Under the pieces are notes generated by a model. That model made no database searches, had not been told where the DNA came from, and was given only the letters and a program-made list of their open reading frames with translations. The translations under genes and the position numbers were made by a program. From Actinoplanes lobatus (GTDB taxonomy: Bacteria; Actinomycetota; Actinomycetes; Mycobacteriales; Micromonosporaceae): 64,000 bases of DNA. The stretch spans positions 3,973,001 through 4,037,000 of the forward strand of contig NZ_JACHNC010000001.1 in assembly GCF_014205215.1 (NCBI RefSeq), in the 5' to 3' direction. The first letter of the stretch is position 1. Every line of letters starts with the position of its first letter. Below are positions 29,354 to 38,604 of this stretch, piece by piece.

Positions 29354-29820
29354 CCGACGAGGTGGAGCGCAGGTTGCGGAACGCACTGACGGCCCGGGCC
29401 GGGCAGATCACCGCGGAACGGCTGCGGTTCGAGCCGCCGCCGACGGTGGCCACGGCCCGTGCACCGGTGCGGCGCAGATGGTGGGCCGCGATCACGATCG
29501 CGGTCGCGACGGCGGCCGCCGGGGTGGCGCTGGGGTTCACGCTGCTCACCGGCCCTTCCGAACCGGCGCCGGTGCTTCCCGCCGACCCCGGGCCCGGCAC
29601 GTCGCCGCCCGCCCCGGCCGCGTCCCTCGCGCCGTCGCCCGTCGATCCGTCGCCCTCATCGGCCCCGGCGACGCCGAGCCGGGCGATCACCACCACGCCC
29701 TCGCGGACGGGGGCCAAGCCGGAGACGTCCGCGCCGGCGAGATCCGAGCCGGAGAAATCCGCACCGCCGGCGACAGGGACGAGGTCGGTCACCGCCGGGC
29801 CGCAGGTGACGCCGGGCTAG
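29350..29820 (+). CDS. Single-pass membrane protein coupled to the sigma gene
   Basis: A 156-residue protein: a cytoplasmic part of about 45 residues, a transmembrane helix (about 46-67, AAITIAVATAAAGVALGFTLL) and an outer tail of Pro, Ser, Thr and Ala. It starts inside the sigma stop codon, so it is a candidate anti-sigma or sigma-regulatory partner; no known anti-sigma motif is visible. Its last 15 codons and stop form the first unit of a 48-bp tandem array, so loss of one stop codon would lengthen the tail by 16 residues. Confidence 0.6.
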   Translation: MTDEVERRLRNALTARAGQITAERLRFEPPPTVATARAPVRRRWWAAITIAVATAAAGVALGFTLLTGPSEPAPVLPADPGPGTSPPAPAASLAPSPVDPSPSSAPATPSRAITTTPSRTGAKPETSAPARSEPEKSAPPATGTRSVTAGPQVTPG

Positions 29821-29966
29821 ACGGGGACGAGGCCGGTGACCGCCGGGCCGCGGGTGACGCCGGGCTAGACGGGGACGAGGCCGGTGACCACCGGGCCGCG
29901 GGTGACGCCGGGCTAGACGGGGACGAGGCCGGTGACCACTGGGCCGCGGGTGACGCCGGGCTGTAG
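29773..29966. repeat. 48-bp tandem repeat, four units, covering a gene's 3' end
   Basis: Units start at 29773, 29821, 29869 and 29917. Each is 48 bp (16 codons); units 1-3 end in CTAG and supply an in-frame TAG, unit 4 ends in CTGTAG. Differences are single substitutions. A diverged piece of the same unit reappears at about 31611-31638. Unit 1 encodes the C-terminus of the preceding membrane protein. Confidence 0.9.
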
Positions 29967-29983
29967 AACCTTCGGTGGGCGAA

Positions 29984-30113
29984 GTCCGCGTTTCGCTTCC
30001 GGTTCCTTTCTTGTACGCGTGTCGCTGTCCCGCCTCTCAGGGCCGTTCCGTCCGGTCGGCGCGATCTTGCTGCCCACTCCGGCCTGTGCCGCGCCCGCCG
30101 GGCTGAGATCGGT
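29984..30113 (+). repeat. Left copy of a ~130-bp inverted duplication
   Basis: Bases 29984-30113 match the reverse complement of 31468-31590 along their whole length, about 85-90% identical by eye with one 5-7 bp gap. The matching blocks include GTCCGCGTTTCG, GTACGCGTGTC and CTCCGGCCTGTGCCG. It flanks the left side of the repeat-rich island. Confidence 0.8.
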
Positions 30114-30559
30114 TGGAATCCCGCGCGTGTGCTGTCGCTCGCTCCGGGTGGGTGGGTTGCGGTGGTGCTTGCCAGGCATCCCGGGTGGTGTTCTCGGCCG
30201 TCACGCCGGTCACGCCGGGCGGGTGGCGGCGGTTGCTGCCGGTCGCGTCATGCGGAGCCGTCGGGAGTCACTCACCGTGACTGTGGTGGTGGGTGCGTGA
30301 GGGCGCGTGGTGGACCCGGGTTGTTCCGGTGTTGTCTGACGTCGATGTCAAAGTCGCCTGTTCGCGTGTTTCCCCGCCTTTGCTGCGAGACCCGGCCGGT
30401 CACCGCCGCCCGTTCGAGCCATCCGCAAGCAGCGATGTAGATCCTGGGTAGTCGCCGCCGGCGGCGCGATCTTGAGCGATCGTGACTGTTCGGGAGTCTT
30501 CTTCTTGGCTGCCTACGGCCGAATCCGCAATCCCTCGCAGCAGGACGCGCCACCCGGAG

Positions 30560-30609
30560 CGATCTTGAACGATTTACCACCGCCTCGGGTGGCAAATCGT
30601 TCAAGATCG
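30560..30609. repeat. 22-bp near-perfect hairpin
   Basis: Bases 30560-30581 pair with 30588-30609 around a 6-nt loop GCCTCG. There is one G-T mismatch; the arms contain GATCTTGAACGATTTACCAC and its complement. It is not followed by a T-run and no gene lies within 700 bp, so a simple terminator role is unlikely. Confidence 0.8.
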
Positions 30610-31199
30610 TACAACAGAGGCGGGTAAAGCGGGCGAAACGGGCGCCTGTTTCCGGCGAAAGCCCCATTTCCACCTAGCGCGGCGAACGACGCCCCCTTCG
30701 GCGGTTCGCCCGACCGAGCGCTTGACGTATAACCGCAAAAACCCAAGAAGAAGGCTCTTCGGAGGTATCCGATCACCCAAGATCGTCCAGGGGGAATGGG
30801 CCATGGGTGATGGTTGACCCCCGGATGGCAACCAGGCATCAAGATCGGCCGACAGCTTTGATCGCCCAAGATCGCCGGCGAGTTGGGATGGCGCCCGCAG
30901 CCATCCGAATGCGCGACTTGGCATCGAGGCCACCCGCAACCGGGAAATAGGCTCTCTGGCGACTTCGATCTTCCACATGAGCTGGTGATCGGGGCTTCTC
31001 GCTCACGCGAGTTGCGGCCGGCCGGGCATTCGGAAGTGAGCGCGCACAGTGAGTTCCACAGCGGGTGGGCGCACACGTTCGAGCGGCCGTAGGTATGGCG
31101 GGCGTACACGAAAGACGGCACGTGCGCGGCCGCCCGGCTATAGGTCACGTGGACGACCACGACACCGCCAGCGTGTGCACCCACCCTGGTGGAACCGCG

Positions 31200-31411
31200 A
31201 CCACCCACCTAGAGCAACCGGCGCAACGGCCGAAAGCAGGCAGCCCAGGTGCCTGGGGAGCAAGAGCGTGACCACCCACCCAGAGCAACCGGCGCAACGG
31301 CCGAAAGCAGGCAGCCCAGGTGCCTGGAGAGCAAGAGCGTGACCACCCGCCCAGGGCGACCGAAAGCAGGCGACCGAAAGCAGGCGACCGAAAGCAGGCG
31401 ACCGCGAGCAG
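31200..31411. repeat. 71-bp and 14-bp tandem arrays
   Basis: A 71-bp unit starts at 31200, 31271 and 31342; the third copy is truncated. Inside it the segment GCGACCGAAAGCAG is amplified at 31356, 31370, 31384 and, with changes, 31398 (14-bp period). The nested structure suggests recent slippage. No frame through the array is convincing. Confidence 0.85.
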
Positions 31412-31467
31412 GGCGGCCGTGGCCGGCGGCACGTGAGGAAGTGGCGGTCGGCCCGGCCTGCCCGGGC

Positions 31468-31590
31468 ACCGATCTGAGCCCGGCGGGGCGGCACAGGCCG
31501 GAGCGGGCGGCAAGATCGCGTCGGCCGGACGGGACGGCCCTGATAAGGCGGGACGAGGACACGCGTACCAAAAAGGAACGAAACGCGGAC
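31468..31590 (-). repeat. Right copy of the inverted duplication
   Basis: Reverse-complement partner of 29984-30113. The two copies bracket about 1.35 kb. It ends about 110 bp before the pgl stop. Confidence 0.8.
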
Positions 31591-31696
31591 CTCGATCGCG
31601 AAAGATCTCCGGACGGGGGCGAGGCTGGTCACCGCGGGGCCGGACGGTGACGGTCCCGGGTGCGTGACGCGCCCGGGACCGGGATCGCCGGGTGGG

Positions 31697-32443
31697 TCAG
31701 GCCCGTGTGGGCACGTTCGCGGCCGCCGCCTGGTCCAGGAGCCAGAGCGTCTTCTGTACGCCGGACGCGTTCGCCGCCGGCAGGTTGCCGCCGGAGAGGA
31801 CGGTGCCGATGGGGGCGGCCTTGTCCGGGCCGGCCGCGATCAGCCACACCTCGTCGGCGCTCTGGATGGTGGGCAGGGTGAGGGTGACCCGGACCGGCGG
31901 CGGCTTCGGGCTGTCGAAGGTGGCGGCCGTCGGGCCGGTCTGCTGGAGTACCGGGTGGTTCGGGAAGAGCGACGCCACGTGGCCGTCCTCGCCGACGCCG
32001 AGCATGAGCACGTCGAACCGGGGGAGCGTGGCGCCCGGTTCGGCGGCGGCGGCCAGTTCGGAGGCGTAGCGGGCCGCGGCGGCGACCGCGTCGGTGCCGT
32101 CGGGGCCGTCGGAGGCGGGCATGGCGTGTACCCGGGCCGGGTCCAGCGGCAGCTTGTCCAGGAGGGCATCGCGTGCCTGGGTCTCGTTGCGGTCCGGGTC
32201 GCCGGACGGCAGGTAGCGTTCGTCGCCCCACCACAGATCCACCCGGGACCAGTCGATGGCGGCGGAGGCCGGCAGTTCGCGGACCGCGCGCAGCACCTTG
32301 GCCGCGACCCGGCCGCCGGTCAGCACCACGCTCGCCGAGCCGTGCACCGCCTGCGCGTCGATGATCTTGATGGCGAGACGTGCCGCCACCGTGGACGCCA
32401 GGATGTCGGCGTCCGGAACCACCACGACCACGGTCTCACTCAA
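31697..32443 (-). CDS. pgl: 6-phosphogluconolactonase
   Basis: A 248-residue Pgl (DevB type): VVLTGGRVAAKVL, the active-site segment DWSRVDLWWGDERYLP, DRNETQARDALLD, and LPRFDVLMLGVGEDGHVASLFPNH. It hydrolyses 6-phosphogluconolactone in the oxidative pentose phosphate pathway. TTG start at 32443 with AAGGAGAG upstream. It is the last gene of tkt-tal-zwf-opcA-pgl, all on the minus strand. Confidence 0.95.
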   Translation of the reverse strand: MSETVVVVVPDADILASTVAARLAIKIIDAQAVHGSASVVLTGGRVAAKVLRAVRELPASAAIDWSRVDLWWGDERYLPSGDPDRNETQARDALLDKLPLDPARVHAMPASDGPDGTDAVAAAARYASELAAAAEPGATLPRFDVLMLGVGEDGHVASLFPNHPVLQQTGPTAATFDSPKPPPVRVTLTLPTIQSADEVWLIAAGPDKAAPIGTVLSGGNLPAANASGVQKTLWLLDQAAAANVPTRA

Positions 32444-32505
32444 TTGCGTCTCTCCTTGTGAAGAGGCCGCCCGCCGCGGTGCGGTGAGCGGCCCCGATGC
32501 TGAAA

Positions 32506-33489
32506 TCAGGCGGTGGAGCCGGCGATCGCGGCCAGCGCCGGATCCTTCCAGACGTGCACCCGGTTCGGGTTGCGGTGCTCCAGCCCGGACATGCCGGCCA
32601 TCGCGCCGAGCGCGTCCGCGTAGATCTGGTCGGCGTCGAGCCGGCGCAGTTCCTCGGCCAGTTCGTCACCGACCGGCCGCCTCGGCAGCGGCATGTAGCG
32701 GTCCTCCTGGCCGGTACGGCTGAACAGCGCCGTGCCCTCCTCGCGGGTGACCCGGACGCAGTCGCCGTTCTCGCACTGCAACTCCACCGAGTACATCCGG
32801 GGCGCCCGGTCGGTGTGTTCCAGCACCGGCTCGATGCCGAGGCGGGACTTGAGCCAGCCGAGCATGAGCCAGGCGGTGGGGTCGCGGTCCGGCGCCACGA
32901 TCTTCGCGCCGATGACCCGGGCCTCGGTGCTGTCGAAGGCGCCGGCCACCAGGGTCCGCCACAGCGTGATCCGGGTCCAGGTGAGGTCGGTGTCGCCGGG
33001 CGCGTAGTCGGCGGCCCGCTGCCGGAGCGCGGCCACCGGGTCCGGCGACTGCGCGCTGTCGGTGATCCGCCGGTCGGCGACGACGCCCAGGAAGTCGTTG
33101 GCGATCATGTTCGGCGGCTCCTCGTGCCACCAGGTGACCACCGGGACGTCCGGGGCGAGCAGCGGCATGACGACCGACTCGGCGTGCAGCGCGAGGCGCC
33201 CGTACATCCGCATGACGACCGCCTCGGCCGGGCCGAGGCGACCGCCCACGACGATCTCCGCGTCCAGCCGGCTGCGGCCCTCCAGGTCCGAGCGGACCAC
33301 GATGAGCAGCCGGCAGGGGTGCGCGGCGGCGGCGATGGTGGCCGCCGCCTCGGCCTCCCGGACCTTCTTCTCCTCGACCACCGAGACCAGGGTCAGTGCC
33401 AGGCCGGAGGCCACGCCACCGGCGCTGCGGCGCTCCGCGGCCAGGGCCTTGACGACCTCGTTGCCGGTGGTGTCCCACAAGCCGATCAT
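32506..33489 (-). CDS. opcA: Glucose-6-phosphate dehydrogenase assembly protein OpcA
   Basis: A 327-residue OpcA beginning MIGLWDTTGNEVVKAL. Family landmarks include VLTLV-like VSVVEEKKVREAE, RLLIVVRSD, MPLLAPDVPVVTWWHEEPP and SVELQCENGDCVRVTR. It is required for activity of the actinobacterial and cyanobacterial Zwf. The ATG at 33489 overlaps the zwf stop as ATGA and has GGAGG; this fixes the start and shows tight coupling with its client. Confidence 0.95.
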   Translation of the reverse strand: MIGLWDTTGNEVVKALAAERRSAGGVASGLALTLVSVVEEKKVREAEAAATIAAAAHPCRLLIVVRSDLEGRSRLDAEIVVGGRLGPAEAVVMRMYGRLALHAESVVMPLLAPDVPVVTWWHEEPPNMIANDFLGVVADRRITDSAQSPDPVAALRQRAADYAPGDTDLTWTRITLWRTLVAGAFDSTEARVIGAKIVAPDRDPTAWLMLGWLKSRLGIEPVLEHTDRAPRMYSVELQCENGDCVRVTREEGTALFSRTGQEDRYMPLPRRPVGDELAEELRRLDADQIYADALGAMAGMSGLEHRNPNRVHVWKDPALAAIAGSTA

Positions 33490-35003
33490 GCCCGCCTCCA
33501 GGTGCGGCCCTCGCGCGCCAGCATCTCGTCGGAAGCCCGGGGGCCCCACTCACCGGACCGGTACGGCTCCGGTTTCGTGCCCGCCCAGGCGGCCTCCAGA
33601 GGGTCGATGACCCGCCAGGACTGCTCGATCTCGGCGGCGTCCGGGAAGAGCGTCCGGTCGCCGATCAGCACGTCCAGGACCAGACGCTCGTACGCCTCGG
33701 GGCTGGACTCGGTGAACGCCTCGCCGTACTGGAAGTCCATCGCGATGTCGCGGACCTCCATCGACGTGCCCGGCACCTTGGACCCGAACTTCAGGACCAC
33801 GCCCTCGTCCGGCTGCACCCGGATGACCAGCTGGTTGTGGCCCAGCATCTCCACGTCGGCCGGGTCGAAGGGCAGGTGCGGCGCCTTCTTGAACATGATC
33901 GCGATCTCGGTGACCCGGCGGGGCATCCGCTTGCCGACCCGGACGAAGAACGGGACACCCGCCCAGCGCCGGTTCTGGATGCCGAGGCGGACCGCCGCGT
34001 ACGTCTCGGTGGTGGAGTCGGCCGGGATGTTCGGCTCCTCCAGGTAGCCCACGGCGCGCTCGCCGGCGACCCAGCCGGGAAGGTACTGCCCGCGGACGGA
34101 GCCGGTGCTGATGTCGGGCGGCAGACTGATCGCCCTGAGGACCTTGAGCTTCTCCGCCCGTACCTCCTGGGGGTCGAAGCTCGTCGGCTCCTCCATGCCG
34201 ACCAGCGCGAGCAGTTGCAGCAGATGGTTCTGCAGCACGTCGCGGGCGGCGCCGGAGGCGTCGTAGAAGGCGGCCCGGGTGCCGATGCCGACGTCCTCGG
34301 CCATGGTGATCTGCACGCTGTCGACGTACTTCGAGTTCCACACCGGCTCGAACAGGCTGTTCGCGAAGCGCAGGGCCAGGATGTTCTGGACCGTCTCCTT
34401 GCCGAGGTAGTGGTCGATCCGGAAGACGTCCTCCGGGATGAACACGTCGTCGACGAGCTCGTTGAGCTGCACGGCGCTCTGGTAGTCGTGGCCGAACGGC
34501 TTCTCCACGACCACCCGGCGCCAGCCGCCGGACTTCGACGGGTCGGCCATGCCGGTGCGGTTGAGCTGGTTGAGCACCAGTGGGAAGGCGGCGGGGGGGA
34601 TGGAGAAGTAGAAGGCGGCGTTGCCGGCGATGCCGTTGCGCTCCTTCAGCTCGTCCAGCGTGCTCGCGAGATGGTCGAAGGCCTCGTCGTCGTCGAACGA
34701 GCCGGGAATGAAGTGGAATCGCTCGGAGAGGCGCTGCCAGACGTCGTCGCGCCACGGGGTCCGGGCGCCCTTCTTGGCGGCCGCGTGGGCGAGCGACTCG
34801 AAGCTGCCGTCACCCCAGTCGGCGCGGGCGTAGCCCACCACCACGAAGCCGGGGGGAAGCAGGCCACGGTTGGCCAGGTCGTACACGGCCGGGATGAGCT
34901 TTTTTCGGGACAGGTCACCGGTGACCCCGAAGATCACCAGAGCGCAGGGCTCCGGGATCCGTGGGAGCCTTCGGTCCTGTGCGGTGCGCAGCGGATTACC
35001 CAC
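33486..35003 (-). CDS. zwf: Glucose-6-phosphate 1-dehydrogenase
   Basis: A 505-residue Zwf: NADP site LVIFGVTGDLSRKKL, VVVEKPFGHD, the catalytic FRIDHYLGKETVQN, and SVQITMAEDVGIGTRAAFYD. First step of the oxidative pentose phosphate pathway and main NADPH source. GTG start at 35003 with AGGATGAG upstream. Stop overlaps opcA. Confidence 0.97.
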   Translation of the reverse strand: MGNPLRTAQDRRLPRIPEPCALVIFGVTGDLSRKKLIPAVYDLANRGLLPPGFVVVGYARADWGDGSFESLAHAAAKKGARTPWRDDVWQRLSERFHFIPGSFDDDEAFDHLASTLDELKERNGIAGNAAFYFSIPPAAFPLVLNQLNRTGMADPSKSGGWRRVVVEKPFGHDYQSAVQLNELVDDVFIPEDVFRIDHYLGKETVQNILALRFANSLFEPVWNSKYVDSVQITMAEDVGIGTRAAFYDASGAARDVLQNHLLQLLALVGMEEPTSFDPQEVRAEKLKVLRAISLPPDISTGSVRGQYLPGWVAGERAVGYLEEPNIPADSTTETYAAVRLGIQNRRWAGVPFFVRVGKRMPRRVTEIAIMFKKAPHLPFDPADVEMLGHNQLVIRVQPDEGVVLKFGSKVPGTSMEVRDIAMDFQYGEAFTESSPEAYERLVLDVLIGDRTLFPDAAEIEQSWRVIDPLEAAWAGTKPEPYRSGEWGPRASDEMLAREGRTWRRA

Positions 35004-35081
35004 GTTCTCATCCTGCCAGTTTCATCGAAGGCGGAGCGGCCTGTCGGCGGGAGCCCCGCGACAGGCCGCGAACGCAGGTCG

Positions 35082-36191
35082 TCAGGAACCGGCCGCCTTG
35101 AGGGACGCCGCGACGCCCTCCAGCAGCTCGTTCCAGCTCGCCTCGAACTTCTCGACGCCCTCGTCCTCGAGGACCTTGAACACGTCGGCGAAGTCGATGC
35201 CGGCCGCGGCCAGGTCGGTGAAGACCTGGTGGGCGTCCGCGAAGTTGCCGGTCACGGTGTCGCCGCGGGTGGTGCCGTGGTCCTCGTACGCGAAGATCAC
35301 CGGCTCCGGCATGGTGTTCACCGTGCCGAACGCGATCAGCTCCTCGACGTAGATGGTGTCGAGGAACTCCGGGTTCTTCGTGCCGGTCGACGCCCAGAGC
35401 GGGCGCTGCGGGTGGGCGCCGGCGGCGGCCAGGGCCTTCCAGCGGTCGGTGCCGAAGACCTCGGTGTACGCCTCGTACGCCAGCCGGGCGTTGGCGATGG
35501 CCGCCTTGCCCTTGAGCGCCTTCGCCGAGTCCGAACCGATCTTGTCGAGGCGCTTGTCCACCTCGGTGTCCACACGGGAGACGAAGAACGAGGCGACCGA
35601 CCCGATCTTGGACAGGTCGTGGCCGTTCGCCTTCGCCTGCTCCAGGCCGGCCAGGAACGCGTCCATGACCGCGCGGTAGCGCTCGACCGAGAAGATCAGC
35701 GTGACGTTGACGCTGATGCCCGCGGCCAGCACCTCGGTGATGGCGGGCAGGCCGGCCAGCGTCGCCGGGATCTTGATGAACAGGTTGGGCCGGTCGACCA
35801 GCCACCACAGCGTCTTCGCCTCGGCGACGGTGGACACGGTCTCGTGCGCCTTGCGCGGGTCCACCTCGATGGACACCCGGCCGTCGACGCCGTTCGACGT
35901 GTCGTACGCCGGGCGCATGACGTCGCTCGCCCAGCGCACGTCCTTGGCGGTCATCAGACGGACGGCCTCCTCGACCGTCACCTTCTGGAGCGCCAGGTCA
36001 CGCAGCTGCTCGTCGTACGCGTGCGCGTCGGAGAGCGCCTTCTGGAAGATGCTCGGGTTCGTGGTCACGCCGACCACGTGCTGCTCGGTGCGCATCTTGT
36101 CCAGCGAGCCGCTGGTCAGACGCACCCGGGAGAGGTCGTCGAGCCACACCGCCACGCCCTGCGCGGACAGCTCGGCAAGTCTGTCGGTCAT
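35082..36191 (-). CDS. tal: Transaldolase
   Basis: A 369-residue transaldolase of the long bacterial type: [24 protein letters not shown], the Schiff-base lysine in [15 protein letters not shown], and [13 protein letters not shown]. It moves a dihydroxyacetone unit between sugar phosphates. The ATG at 36191 follows GGAGTTGAGGG; a TTG three codons earlier lies inside that site and is rejected. Between tkt and zwf. Confidence 0.97.
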   Translation of the reverse strand: MTDRLAELSAQGVAVWLDDLSRVRLTSGSLDKMRTEQHVVGVTTNPSIFQKALSDAHAYDEQLRDLALQKVTVEEAVRLMTAKDVRWASDVMRPAYDTSNGVDGRVSIEVDPRKAHETVSTVAEAKTLWWLVDRPNLFIKIPATLAGLPAITEVLAAGISVNVTLIFSVERYRAVMDAFLAGLEQAKANGHDLSKIGSVASFFVSRVDTEVDKRLDKIGSDSAKALKGKAAIANARLAYEAYTEVFGTDRWKALAAAGAHPQRPLWASTGTKNPEFLDTIYVEELIAFGTVNTMPEPVIFAYEDHGTTRGDTVTGNFADAHQVFTDLAAAGIDFADVFKVLEDEGVEKFEASWNELLEGVAASLKAAGS

Positions 36192-36230
36192 TTCCCTCAA
36201 CTCCTGAATGAAGGTGGCGGGTGAAAGGTG

Positions 36231-38345
36231 TCAGTTGCCGGTCTTCTGGCCGAGGATCTTGCCGGCCTTGGCGAGGGAGGCGTGGGCCTTCGCGACGACG
36301 TTGTCAGCGGTGAACCCGAACTGCTCGAAGAGCACCGAAGCCGGCGCGCTCGCCCCGTAGTGCTCGATGCTGACGGCCTCGCCGGCGTCGCCGATCAGGC
36401 GGTCCCAGCTCATCCGGATGCCGGCCTCGACCGAGACCCGGGCCTTCACACCGTGCGGCAGCACCTGCTGCTGGTAGGCGAGGTCCTGCTTGAAGAACCA
36501 CTCCTGGCAGGGCATCGAGACGACCCGGGTCGGGGTGCCCTGGGCCTCCAGGCGCTCCCGGGCGGTCAGCGCGATCGCGACCTCGGAGCCGCTGGCGATC
36601 AGGATCACCTCGGGGTGGCCGGAGGCCGCCTCGGCCAGGATGTAGCCGCCCTTGAGGGTGCCCTCGGCCGACGCGTACTTCGAACGGTCGATGGTGGGCA
36701 CGTTCTGCCGGGTCAGCGCGAGCGCGGTCGGCCGGTCGGTGTGCTCCAGGGCGCCCCGCCACGCGTACGCGGTCTCGTTGGCGTCGGCCGGGCGGACCAC
36801 GTCGAGGCCGACGATGGCGCGCAGCGCGGTCACCGTCTCGATCGGCTGGTGGGTCGGGCCGTCCTCGCCGATACCGATCGAGTCGTGCGTCCACACGAAG
36901 ATGACCGGCAGCTTCATCAGCGCGGACAGGCGGACCGAGCCGCGCATGTAGTCGCTGAAGACCAGGAAGGTGCCACCGTACGGGCGGGTGCCGCCGTGGA
37001 CCGCGATGCCGTTGAGGATCGAGCCCATGCCGTGCTCACGGATGCCGAAGTGCAGCGTGCGGCCGTACTCGTGACCCGGGAACTCCTTGGTCGCGTACTC
37101 CGCCGGGATGAACGACGGCTCGCCCTTCATGGTGGTGTTGTTGCTCTCCGCCAGGTCGGCGGAGCCACCCCACAGCTCGGGCAGCACCGGGGCGAGCGCC
37201 TCCAGGATCTTGCCGGACGCGGCACGGGTGGCCAGGCCCTTCTCGTCCGCGGGGAACTCGGGCAGCGCCTTGTGCCAGCCCACCGGCAGGGTCCGGGTGG
37301 CGAGCCGGTCGAAGAGCGCCTTGCCCTCGGCGTTGCCGGCGGCCCAGGCGTCGAACGCCTTCTGCCACTCGGCGTGGGCGGCCCGGCCACGGTCGACGGC
37401 CTGCTGCGTGTGCTTGACGACCTCGTCGTCGATCGCGAACGGCCGGTCGGCGAAGCCCAGCAGCTCCTTGGTGGCGGTGATCTCGGCGGCGCCCAGGGCG
37501 GAGCCGTGGATCTTGCCGGTGTTCCGCTTTTTCGGCGCGGGGAAGCCGATGATCGTCTTCAGGACGATGAACGACGGCTTGTCGGTCACCGCCTTGGCGG
37601 CCTGGATCGCGCTCCAGAGCTCCTCGACGTCCTCGACGTACGGGTCCGAGCCGCGCCAGTTCACCGTCTGGACGTGCCAGCCGTACGCCTCGTAACGGGC
37701 GCCGACGTCCTCGTTCTTGGCGATCCGGGTGTCGTCCTCGATGGAGATCTCGTTGTCGTCGTAGATGACCACGAGGTTGCCGAGCTTCTGCACCGACGCG
37801 ATGGCGCTCGACTCGTGGCTGACGCCCTCCTCGATGTCGCCGTCGGAGGCGATCGAGTAGACGAAGTGGTCGAACGGCGACTCGCCGGCGGCGGTGTCCG
37901 GGTCGAGCAGGCCGCGCTGGCGGCGGGCCGACATGGCCATCCCGACCGCGTTGCCGATGCCCTGGCCGAGCGGGCCGGTGGTGATCTCGACGCCGGGGGT
38001 GTGCCCGTACTCAGGGTGACCGGGGGTGAGCGACTCCCACTGGCGCAGCGCCTTCAGGTCGTCGAGCGCCAGGCTGTAACCACTGAGGAAGAGCTGGACG
38101 TAAAGGGTGAGGCTGGAGTGACCGCAGGAGAGCACGAAGCGGTCGCGGCCCGCCCACTCCGGGTCCGTCGGGTCGTGTCGCATGACACGGTTGAACAGCA
38201 TGTAGGCGGCCGGGGCCAGGCTCATGGCCGTGCCGGGGTGGCCGTTGCCGGCCGCCTCCACAGCGTCCATGGCCAGCACCCGGGCGGTGTCCACCGCCTT
38301 GCGGTCGAGGTCGGACCAGTTGAGAACGGGATCTGTGGCAGCCAC
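36231..38345 (-). CDS. tkt: Transketolase
   Basis: A 704-residue transketolase. NGHPGTAMSLAPAAY (catalytic His), GPLGQGIGNAVG, the thiamine diphosphate motif SDGDIEEGVSHE to IYDDN, GIREHGMGSILNG and THDSIGIGEDGPTHQPIE are all present. It transfers two-carbon units in the non-oxidative pentose phosphate pathway. GTG at 38345 has GAGGAG about ten bases upstream; the 46 codons in front look non-coding. First gene of the operon, divergent from ctaB. Confidence 0.97.
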   Translation of the reverse strand: MAATDPVLNWSDLDRKAVDTARVLAMDAVEAAGNGHPGTAMSLAPAAYMLFNRVMRHDPTDPEWAGRDRFVLSCGHSSLTLYVQLFLSGYSLALDDLKALRQWESLTPGHPEYGHTPGVEITTGPLGQGIGNAVGMAMSARRQRGLLDPDTAAGESPFDHFVYSIASDGDIEEGVSHESSAIASVQKLGNLVVIYDDNEISIEDDTRIAKNEDVGARYEAYGWHVQTVNWRGSDPYVEDVEELWSAIQAAKAVTDKPSFIVLKTIIGFPAPKKRNTGKIHGSALGAAEITATKELLGFADRPFAIDDEVVKHTQQAVDRGRAAHAEWQKAFDAWAAGNAEGKALFDRLATRTLPVGWHKALPEFPADEKGLATRAASGKILEALAPVLPELWGGSADLAESNNTTMKGEPSFIPAEYATKEFPGHEYGRTLHFGIREHGMGSILNGIAVHGGTRPYGGTFLVFSDYMRGSVRLSALMKLPVIFVWTHDSIGIGEDGPTHQPIETVTALRAIVGLDVVRPADANETAYAWRGALEHTDRPTALALTRQNVPTIDRSKYASAEGTLKGGYILAEAASGHPEVILIASGSEVAIALTARERLEAQGTPTRVVSMPCQEWFFKQDLAYQQQVLPHGVKARVSVEAGIRMSWDRLIGDAGEAVSIEHYGASAPASVLFEQFGFTADNVVAKAHASLAKAGKILGQKTGN

Positions 38346-38604
38346 GTCGGTTGTGCTCCTCGGGCAAAATAATGGAACCGTTTTCGAGTTGACCCTATCC
38401 AGTCGGGCTAAACGCATGCGCAGCGAACGCCCTAGGCACATACGCTGTGAGCGGACATGCCGGTTCAACGGGTGTGACCACATGCACCCGTACCGGGTGC
38501 CCCGAGCAGCGGAGACGGCTGCGCGTAGGCTGTCCGGGCTGGCCGCCGGATCGTCACCCGGTCAACGGCCGCGAAATTGAGCCGAAGCCGGAAGGTGGCT
38601 GTCC

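Larger units (their letters stand above)
30114..31467. other. Gene-free, repeat-rich intergenic island
   Basis: No reading frame in this 1.35-kb stretch looks coding: predicted proteins are Arg/Pro/Ser-rich, lack family motifs and lack ribosome sites. Base composition is less GC-biased than the flanking genes in 30440-31000. Short GATCTTG/CAAGATC words recur (near 30467, 30561, 30602, 30837, 30868). It contains a perfect hairpin and two sets of tandem repeats listed separately. With the flanks the gap between genes runs from 29821 to 31696. Confidence 0.7.

Noticed and set aside
29478..29966. 162-codon ORF running through the 48-bp repeats (GDEAGD-type repeats)
   Set aside because: It is in another frame of the sigma-partner gene, whose transmembrane helix and coupled start support the annotated frame.
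30513..31208. 231-codon minus-strand ORF in the repeat island
   Set aside because: Odd amino-acid composition (high Cys/Ser/Pro), no ribosome site, and it crosses the perfect hairpin.
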